The notes below the pieces were generated by a model. The model saw nothing but the letters and a program-made list of their open reading frames with translations, ran no database searches and had not been told where the DNA came from. From Butyrivibrio sp. NC3005 (lineage in GTDB: Bacteria; Bacillota; Clostridia; Lachnospirales; Lachnospiraceae), in the NCBI RefSeq assembly GCF_000424545.1, contig NZ_AUKC01000035.1, positions 1 through 40,949 on the forward strand: DNA of 40,949 nucleotides. Reading direction: 5' to 3'. A program made the position numbers and the translations under genes. Shown in pieces: positions 34,895 to 40,949 of this stretch. The number at the start of each line of letters is the position of its first letter. Position 1 is the stretch's first letter.

Positions 34895-36637
34895 ATGAAT
34901 GCAGCAGTTTTGTTAGTTGGAAGTATCGTCGTATTAGCTGCAGGCTATGTGCTGTATGGCGGATGGCTTGCCAAAAAGTGGGGAATTGATCCAAGTAGAA
35001 AGACACCTTCGCATGAACTCGAAGATGGAATGGATTATGTACCGGCTAAGACACCAGTTTTGATGGGACATCATTTCTCATCGATTGCAGGAGCTGGTCC
35101 TATTAATGGTCCTATTCAGGCAGCGGTTTTTGGTTGGATTCCAGTTCTGTTATGGGTACTTATCGGCGGAATCTTCTTTGGCGGAGTTCACGATTTTGGT
35201 GCTCTTTTTGCTTCACTTCGTCACAATGGACAGTCAATTGGAGAAATCATCGATGATTCTATGGGTAAGACCGCCAAGAAGCTTTTTCTTATCTTTGGTT
35301 ATTTGACACTTATTCTTGTAGTTGCAGCATTTGGTTCGATTGTTGCCAGTACCTTTGGAACTACAACAGCAGCAGGTGTGGCAGTTGAGGGTGCTACACT
35401 TAATGCAAATGAATCAACTGCAATGATTTCATTTTTGTTCATAGTTCTTGCTATGGTTTTTGGTTTCTTTGTTTATAGAAAAAATGCTCCAATAGTTGTT
35501 GCCTCTATTATTGGTTGTTTGGGAATCGTGGCAGTTGTAGCAATCGGACTTAATTTTCATCCTATAGCACTTACATATAATACATGGATGTGGGTTATAG
35601 GTGCATATATTCTGGTAGCATCAGTTACTCCTGTATGGATTTTGCTTCAGCCAAGAGATTATCTTAGTTCTTTTTTGCTTTATTTCATGATTGCAGTTGG
35701 TATAGTAGCTGTTCTCGGCGCAGTAATTACAGGGCATGGTCATTTTGAAGTCCCTGCCATGGGTGATGCTGCTTTGAAGGGAACTGGTGTATTTACAACA
35801 GGTACGGTTTTCCCTGCACTTTTTGTTACTATTGCATGTGGAGCAATTTCTGGATTCCATTCACTTGTTTCTTCAGGAACTACTTCCAAGCAGCTCGATA
35901 ATGAAAAAGATGCTAAGCCGGTAGCATATGGTTCTATGCTTATTGAATGCGTAGTTGCAGTTATTTCACTTTGTGCAGTTGGTTTTGTATGGTCTGCAGC
36001 ACATGACGGAACTTATGCAAGTCCAACTCAGGTATTTGCTGGTGGTTTATCCGCTATGATTGGTAGCTTTGCACCTCAGATTCAGAATATTATGTATCAG
36101 ATGCTGATTTTGGCAGTATCTGTTTTCTGCCTTACTTCACTTGATACAGCTACAAGACTTGCAAGATATATGTTCCAGGAGTTTTTCCTTGAGCAGGGAC
36201 AGACTGCGAAAGATGCAACAGGATATAAGAAAGTATTGACAAATCCTATTGTAGCAACAGCTATTACAGTAGTATTGGGAATTAGCCTTGGAATGACAGG
36301 ATATACTAAGATTTGGCCTTTGTTCGGAGCAGCAAATCAGCTTCTTGCAGCTCTTGGTCTTATTGCAGTTTGCACATGGCTTGGAGAAGTTGGTAAGAAC
36401 AATAAGATGTTCTATGTTCCGATGGCTTTCATGCTTGCGGTTACTATTTGCTCATTGGTGCAGACAATTCATGCCAAGATGACAGCATACCTGTCTGGAG
36501 CAGCAGATAAATGGGCATTGATTCAGTCTGTAATCGCAGTACTGCTTATTGCACTTTCAGTTGTTTTGGCAGTAATAGCAGTAAAGACACTTGTTTCTCA
36601 GCACGTAAAAAAAAAGACTGATTCAGAGGCGGCCTGA
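34895..36637 (+). CDS. cstA: CstA-family carbon-starvation peptide/pyruvate transporter
   Basis: This 580-residue membrane protein belongs to the CstA family, known in enterobacteria to take up peptides or pyruvate under carbon limitation. The start at 34895 follows AGGAGGAAAGATT; an upstream ATG adds 16 poorly supported residues. About 15 hydrophobic helices are seen. Signatures include YVPAKTPVLMGHHFSSIAGA, GPINGPIQAAVFGW, GGIFFGGVHDFGALFASLR and GFHSLVSSGTTSKQL, which are very well conserved in the family. It is shorter than E. coli CstA (about 700) and near the length of Gram-positive forms. It is co-directional with the small upstream gene and ends at a strong terminator. Confidence 0.94.
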   Translation: MNAAVLLVGSIVVLAAGYVLYGGWLAKKWGIDPSRKTPSHELEDGMDYVPAKTPVLMGHHFSSIAGAGPINGPIQAAVFGWIPVLLWVLIGGIFFGGVHDFGALFASLRHNGQSIGEIIDDSMGKTAKKLFLIFGYLTLILVVAAFGSIVASTFGTTTAAGVAVEGATLNANESTAMISFLFIVLAMVFGFFVYRKNAPIVVASIIGCLGIVAVVAIGLNFHPIALTYNTWMWVIGAYILVASVTPVWILLQPRDYLSSFLLYFMIAVGIVAVLGAVITGHGHFEVPAMGDAALKGTGVFTTGTVFPALFVTIACGAISGFHSLVSSGTTSKQLDNEKDAKPVAYGSMLIECVVAVISLCAVGFVWSAAHDGTYASPTQVFAGGLSAMIGSFAPQIQNIMYQMLILAVSVFCLTSLDTATRLARYMFQEFFLEQGQTAKDATGYKKVLTNPIVATAITVVLGISLGMTGYTKIWPLFGAANQLLAALGLIAVCTWLGEVGKNNKMFYVPMAFMLAVTICSLVQTIHAKMTAYLSGAADKWALIQSVIAVLLIALSVVLAVIAVKTLVSQHVKKKTDSEAA

Positions 36638-36657
36638 AAAATAAAGATATAGAATGT

Positions 36658-36712
36658 ATAAGCAGGCAACTTTTTGCATGATAAAGTGCAAAAAGTTGCC
36701 TGCTTTTTAGTT
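36658..36712 (+). terminator. Terminator of cstA
   Basis: A stem of about 17 bp (CAGGCAACTTTTTGCA pairing with TGCAAAAAGTTGCCTG) around a short loop is followed by CTTTTTAG, 20 bases after the cstA stop. Confidence 0.95.
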
Positions 36713-36721
36713 TTTGAAAAC

Positions 36722-36890
36722 TAATTGTCAATTCGACGCCAGTACAATTATAGGGATTGACTTCGTTAACATGGACTTTATAATCAGCGATGATGATAGT
36801 GGGATTATTATCAGTGGAATCATCAGAGTAACCAGCAAAATAAACATTCTGATAATGAGCTGGTAATAGATGCATCAATATTCATAATAA
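36722..36890 (-). pseudogene. Possible coding remnant on the minus strand
   Basis: Reading leftward, about 50 codons give protein-like sequence (MHLLPAHYQNVYFAGYSDDS, then PTIIIADYKVHVNEVNPYN and CTGVELTISF). The frame then runs into the cstA terminator with no natural stop. An AAGGAG site and ATG near 36889 belong to a different frame that stops after 20 codons. This looks like a frameshifted fragment of a gene I cannot name. Outside it, the gap to 37077 holds only the lysozyme promoter. Confidence 0.3.
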
Positions 36891-36983
36891 ACTCCTTAAA
36901 TAATATATTTATTCTGTCAGTTGTTCTCTCGGATGAATCGAAAAAAAGTTTAGATAAAAATAATTATTTTTGATAGCTTTTTA

Positions 36984-37012
36984 TTGAAAAATAAACAAAA
37001 AATAATTATACT
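36984..37012 (+). promoter_or_regulatory. Promoter of the lysozyme gene
   Basis: TTGAAA (36984-36989), a 17-base AT-rich spacer and TATACT (37007-37012) form a good sigma-A promoter 65 bases before the start codon. Confidence 0.65.
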
Positions 37013-37077
37013 TTTATTATAAAATAACGAATAAAGGTGTGTGAGATGCATATCTTTTTTAGGAGGGAGACAAAAAA

Positions 37078-38931
37078 TTGATTCACAAAGCTAAAATGAG
37101 TTTTAGAAATCGTATGATTGCAATGTCAGCTGCGGCAGTTTTGTCTGCGACAGCTTTTTTTACGGTTCCAACTTCAACATTAAGGGTTGATGCAGCAGTT
37201 CCGATTGCTCAGGGAATTGATGTTTCACATTATCAGGGGGCTATCAATTGGACAGCAGTGGCAAATTCAGGTATTAAGTTTGCTTTTGTTAGAGTTGGAA
37301 CATCTAATACTATTGATACTCAGTACATTAACAATTTGAAAGGGGCAGCAGCTGCAGGACTTAGAGTGGGTGTTTATTGGTATACATATGCGACTACACC
37401 AGAGCAGGTAGCTCAGGAAGCTAATCTTGTTGTACAGCTTATTGCACCATATCAGATTTCTTATCCTGTAGTACTTGATTTGGAAGCTCAAGCTCAAAAA
37501 GCTTTGAATCCTGCACAGCAGCAGGCTTTAGTAAACACTTTCTGCAGTATTGTTCATAATGCAGGATATATGCCAATGGTATATGCAAGCCGTAACTGGT
37601 ATGCTCAAAGACTTGGTGATACAACCTGGCAGAAGTGGGTTGCTCAGTATTCTGATGCATGCACAATGCCATTTTCCTATGGAGTATGGCAGTATACAAG
37701 CCATGGTGCAGTTCCTGGAATCGGAACAAGAGTAGACATGGATTATCTGTATACAGATTATTCAACACTTATTATTCCAGAAGGATTCCTTCAGCGTGAT
37801 GGAAAGACTTATTATTTTGCAAATTATCGTTGGCAAAAGGGATGGGTTACTCCTGCATCTGGTGGAAAGTATTTCTGTGATGCAACAACTGGTGCAGTTA
37901 CAACCGGTTGGATGAATGATGGAACATATCAGTATTACCTTGATCCGGCACAGGGTGGTAAGGCATGCGTAGGTGTTACCAAGATTGGCAATGATACATA
38001 CTATTTCAATGCAGATGCAAGAGAGACAACTGGTCTTATAACTGTTGGTGATGGAATGGTAATGTATTTTGCACAGGATGGTAAGGCTCAGAAGGGCTTT
38101 GTACCTCTTGGCGATGGAACAAGATACTTTGCAGATAACTATCTGATGCTTACAGGTCTTCAGACAATTGGAAAAGATCTCTACTACCTTGGAAATGAAG
38201 GTATTGTAAGAACCGGCTATGTTTCATTAGAGAATGGTTTGTATTTCTTTAATGCAGAAGGTAAGTCAGTAACAGGATTCTTTGCAGATCCTACATCAAA
38301 GTTAACATACTATTTTGCACCTGAAACACATACAGCAGTTACAGGACTTCAGAATATCAACAAGAAGCTTTATTACTTCAATGAAAAGGGAGCAATGCAG
38401 ACAGGTATGTTACCACTTAATGGTGGATTATATCTCTTTGGGGCTGATGGAGCTGCTGTAACAGGATTCTTCACAGATCCTGCTACTAACAAGACATACT
38501 ATTTTGATCCTGCATCAGGAAAAGCTGTTGTAGGTGCTACTACAATTGGAAAGAGCAACTACATCTTTGATGCAAATGGTGTAATGCAGACTGGATTTAT
38601 TGGCGGTTACTACTATGGACCAGACGGAAAGATGGTAGCAAATCAGATGTTTAATGCCAATAATCTGACATTCATGGCTGGAAAAGATGGAAGAATACAG
38701 ACAGGAATTGTAAAGACCAAGAATGGAACATATGCATTTGACGCAAAAGACGGACATATGCTTAGCGGATTTGTTCAGATTAAGAATGCACTTTATTTCT
38801 TCGGACCGGATGGAAAGATGGTTAAGAATACAACAGCAGTATTGTATGATGCACCATGCACATTTGATAAGACAGGTAAGCTTATAGCGCCTGCTAATTG
38901 GATGCCACCAGCTGTTGTTGGAATCTTTTAA
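37078..38931 (+). CDS. Secreted GH25 lysozyme with cell-wall-binding repeats
   Basis: This 617-residue secreted protein should cut peptidoglycan glycan chains (N-acetylmuramidase). A basic N terminus and hydrophobic segment end near VDA (residue ~39), a signal peptidase site. The GH25 domain (about 44-230) has Asp48 in GIDVSHYQG and the acidic pair Asp134 and Glu136 in YPVVLDLEAQ, the family's catalytic region. Residues ~235-600 contain many glucan/choline-binding-type repeats with aromatic cores such as DGKTYYFANYRWQKGW, GTYQYYLDP, and LYYFNEKGAMQTGM. The start is a TTG behind AGGAGGG; the next ATG is 18 bases further and too far from that site. A terminator follows. Role: wall remodelling or lysis of neighbours. 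Confidence 0.95.
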   Translation: MIHKAKMSFRNRMIAMSAAAVLSATAFFTVPTSTLRVDAAVPIAQGIDVSHYQGAINWTAVANSGIKFAFVRVGTSNTIDTQYINNLKGAAAAGLRVGVYWYTYATTPEQVAQEANLVVQLIAPYQISYPVVLDLEAQAQKALNPAQQQALVNTFCSIVHNAGYMPMVYASRNWYAQRLGDTTWQKWVAQYSDACTMPFSYGVWQYTSHGAVPGIGTRVDMDYLYTDYSTLIIPEGFLQRDGKTYYFANYRWQKGWVTPASGGKYFCDATTGAVTTGWMNDGTYQYYLDPAQGGKACVGVTKIGNDTYYFNADARETTGLITVGDGMVMYFAQDGKAQKGFVPLGDGTRYFADNYLMLTGLQTIGKDLYYLGNEGIVRTGYVSLENGLYFFNAEGKSVTGFFADPTSKLTYYFAPETHTAVTGLQNINKKLYYFNEKGAMQTGMLPLNGGLYLFGADGAAVTGFFTDPATNKTYYFDPASGKAVVGATTIGKSNYIFDANGVMQTGFIGGYYYGPDGKMVANQMFNANNLTFMAGKDGRIQTGIVKTKNGTYAFDAKDGHMLSGFVQIKNALYFFGPDGKMVKNTTAVLYDAPCTFDKTGKLIAPANWMPPAVVGIF

Positions 38932-38960
38932 TTCAATTTAAAGATTGCACAGATGAATTT

Positions 38961-39007
38961 AAAGCCCCATTTTTATCAGCTATTAGCGGATAAAAATGGG
39001 GCTTTTT
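38961..39007 (+). terminator. Terminator of the lysozyme gene
   Basis: AAAGCCCCATTTTTATC (38961-38977) pairs perfectly with GATAAAAATGGGGCTTT (38989-39005), a 17-bp stem, with TTTTT at the end. The remaining gap to 39226 has no supported gene. Confidence 0.95.
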
Positions 39008-39226
39008 GCGTGTTTTTTTAGAAAAAGTTTATAATCAAATTCAATTTTGTAGAAAGTGGTATACATGGACTTGATATGTATTTTTGTTTGTGAGAAAATT
39101 AAGATTGGTGTAGGAAAATGAAACTAAAGTAACTACACTTAAGTTGTTATGGAGGTTACTGTTTGCGGGATTTGTTATAGCAGGCAGTATTGAAGACCAT
39201 TAACATGATGGATGGAGGTATGTAAA

Positions 39227-40456
39227 ATGTTGCTAGACGAAGCAAAGGAAAAGTTGGCAAAGTTTGGGCAGGAGCATGTTCTTAAATATTATGAAGAGCT
39301 TAATGATGAAGAAAAGACTGCATTACTTGAGCAGATAGAGGACACAGATTTTTCTATTTTGTCCAAGTGTAGTGAGCTTGGTAAGGCAAGTAAGAGAGGA
39401 GAATTCAGTCCTCTTGCTGCTATGCAGATATCTGAAATCGAAGCTAATCACGATAAATTCTATAACCTTGGTGTTGAGGCTATTAAGGCTGGAAAGACTG
39501 CAGCTGTCCTTCTTGCAGGTGGAATGGGAACCCGTCTTGGAAGTGACAACCCAAAAGGTATGTATGATATAGGTATTACAAAGCCTGTTTTTATTTTCCA
39601 GAGACTGTTTGAGAATCTTATGGACTCTGTTAAGGCAGCAGATAATACATATATTCATCTTTTCATTATGACATCTGAGAAGAATAATGATGCTACAGTT
39701 AAGTTCCTTACAGAGAAGAATTTCTTTGGATATCCTAAGGATAAAGTTACATTCTTTAAACAGGATATGGCACCAGCTTCTGATTATAATGGAAAGGTTT
39801 ATATGGAAGGAAAGAACCGCATTTCTACATCTCCAAATGGAAATGCAGGATGGTTTTCTTCTATGATAAGAGCAGGTCTTCTTGATGTAATTCATGCAGA
39901 AGGAATTGAATGGATTGATGTATTTGCTGTTGATAATGTTCTTCAGAGAATTTGTGATCCATGTTTTGTAGGTGCTACAATTGACCGCAATGTTAGCGTA
40001 GGTGCTAAGGTTGTACGCAAGAATGCTCCGGATGAGAAGGTTGGTGTTATGTGTCTTGAAGATGGCAGACCATCTATCGTAGAGTATTACGAACTTTCAC
40101 AGGAGATGATGGATGCAAAGGATGAAAATGGAGATCCTGCATACAATTACGGTGTTATTCTGAATTACCTTTTCAATGAGAAAGCGCTTGAAGAGATTGC
40201 AGCAAAAGAACTTCCTCTTCATGTTGTAGAGAAGAAGATTCCTTACATCGATGAAAACGCAAATCTTATTAAGCCAGAATCACCAAACGGATGTAAATTC
40301 GAGCAGCTCGTTCTTGATATGATTCATATGCTTGATAGTTGCCTTCCTTATGAAGTAACTCGTGAAAAAGAGTTTGCACCTATTAAGAATAAGACAGGTA
40401 TCGATTCTGTTGAATCTGCAAGACAGCTTTGCAAGATAAATGGTATTGAATTATAA
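39227..40456 (+). CDS. UTP-sugar-1-phosphate uridylyltransferase (UDPGP family)
   Basis: This cytoplasmic enzyme joins a sugar-1-phosphate to UTP, giving UDP-glucose or UDP-N-acetylglucosamine. The UDPGP-family motif is AVLLAGGMGTRLGSDNPKGM. Further blocks are LFIMTSEKNNDATVKFL, FFKQDMAPASDYNGKVYMEG, GNAGWFSSMIRAGLLD and NYGVILNYLFNE. The start at 39227 has GGAGG eight bases upstream and gives 409 residues; an ATG at 39212 adds five residues but lies too close to that site. This eukaryote-like family is distinct from bacterial GalU. The family includes both UDP-GlcNAc and UDP-glucose enzymes, and I cannot separate them here. It appears monocistronic. Confidence 0.92.
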   Translation: MLLDEAKEKLAKFGQEHVLKYYEELNDEEKTALLEQIEDTDFSILSKCSELGKASKRGEFSPLAAMQISEIEANHDKFYNLGVEAIKAGKTAAVLLAGGMGTRLGSDNPKGMYDIGITKPVFIFQRLFENLMDSVKAADNTYIHLFIMTSEKNNDATVKFLTEKNFFGYPKDKVTFFKQDMAPASDYNGKVYMEGKNRISTSPNGNAGWFSSMIRAGLLDVIHAEGIEWIDVFAVDNVLQRICDPCFVGATIDRNVSVGAKVVRKNAPDEKVGVMCLEDGRPSIVEYYELSQEMMDAKDENGDPAYNYGVILNYLFNEKALEEIAAKELPLHVVEKKIPYIDENANLIKPESPNGCKFEQLVLDMIHMLDSCLPYEVTREKEFAPIKNKTGIDSVESARQLCKINGIEL

Positions 40457-40476
40457 TATGATATAATAACCGAAAG

Positions 40477-40521
40477 TTAAAAATGCTTACATATTTATAT
40501 GTTTAGCATTTTTAATTTTTT
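40477..40521 (+). terminator. Terminator of the uridylyltransferase gene
   Basis: TTAAAAATGCT (40477-40487) pairs with AGCATTTTTAA (40505-40515), with further ACATAT/ATATGT pairing inside and a T run after it. Confidence 0.85.
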
Positions 40522-40585
40522 GAGGTTTTACAACCTTGAAATGTTACAAAAATTTGTTTTACGAAGGATTGTAACAAGCTTTTAT

Positions 40586-40949
40586 GTGGAGGAGGACAAG
40601 TTAGGCAACAGAAAATATTGTCAAACGTGAGTGAATATGCTCAAAGATGCCTAGAATCCATGGTATTAGTTAGTCACTTAAAACTACTGGAAACACAGGA
40701 AATACCAGAGCAGTTTGAAACAGTCCTGCTAACTACGGTGTAGAAACCTGATGGTTGTGTTTGAGTAATGGTATAAGTCTACGAAAACCAAGTAGCAAAA
40801 TAATAATAATATTAAGAAAGGAAAAGCTATTAAGATGAAATCTATATAAAGCCATATTCAAGGCGATATAGATATGTACCGATGGCTAAGTCGGGAATTT
40901 ACGACTGTGGAGTGTACAAGAACTTGTGAGTAGCGTATTGCTTGCAATC
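40586..40949 (+). ncRNA. 5' part of a structured RNA, probably a group II intron
   Basis: From about GTGGAGGAGG the sequence looks like group II intron domain I-III RNA. It has GTTAGGCAACAG, a GGAAATACCAGAGCAGT block, GGTATAAG (also present in Ll.LtrB domain I) within a GTAGA...TCTAC stem, GAAAGGAAAAGCTAT, and finally the block shared with 10-49. No open reading frame is present and the window ends before any reverse transcriptase. The 5' end follows a small inverted repeat (GTTACAA with TTGTAAC, 40543-40575). Start position, class and strand are inferred by motif memory rather than alignment. Confidence 0.5.

Noticed and set aside
39323..39895. 190-codon minus-strand frame inside the uridylyltransferase gene
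   Set aside because: Long but wholly antisense to a strongly supported gene; rich in Cys, His, Ile and Ser as antisense frames often are.

Overview
The window looks like chromosome from a low-GC rumen or gut Lachnospiraceae of the Butyrivibrio/Pseudobutyrivibrio type. This rests on AT-rich intergenic DNA, Firmicutes-type gene starts, a beta-glucosidase with the swapped domain order known from Butyrivibrio, and a typical Clostridia atp operon. It is an inference from gene content, not from a marker gene.

Layout. 1-145 holds a short fragment matching, over 40 nt, a structured (group II intron-like) RNA that begins near 40586 and runs off the right edge. 146-13546 is housekeeping DNA: a membrane-anchored orphan, a cyclophilin, a GNAT protein, a Na/Pi cotransporter, a serine hydrolase, a Nudix hydrolase, a domain-swapped GH3 beta-glucosidase, an HD hydrolase, a FliB-like cysteine-rich protein with a lipoprotein (minus strand), and aspS. 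13950-21152 is a complete F-type ATP synthase operon (atpZ-like, atpI, B, E, F, H, A, G, D, C). Its c subunit carries a Na+-type site with two carboxylates.

21153-34120 is the accessory part. Two small peptide-modification cassettes flank a degV gene. Cassette 2 (28565-34050) appears intact: a double HTH/helical-repeat regulator, a 30-residue peptide ending in a cysteine cluster, a radical SAM/SPASM enzyme and a half-size ABC exporter. Cassette 1 (21438-25489) has a 37-residue three-cysteine peptide, a homologous exporter, a B12-binding radical SAM gene that has lost its catalytic core, and an HTH/helical-repeat regulator. Cassette 1 is followed by a 5'-truncated IS1634-type transposase. The whole 6.4-kb block is bounded by two copies of the last 28 bases around the atpC stop codon, each followed by its own related terminator. 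The block therefore looks inserted between atpC and degV.

34279-40456 returns to core functions: a small protein next to a CstA-type carbon-starvation transporter, a secreted GH25 lysozyme with cell-wall-binding repeats, and a UTP-sugar pyrophosphorylase.

How the genes fit together. In each cassette the peptide is the likely substrate, the radical SAM enzyme its modifier, the ABC protein its exporter, and the HTH/helical-repeat protein its regulator, perhaps peptide-sensing. Neither exporter has an N-terminal C39 peptidase, so leader removal would need an enzyme from elsewhere. The pairing of a decayed and an intact cassette around one core gene is the most unusual feature of the window.
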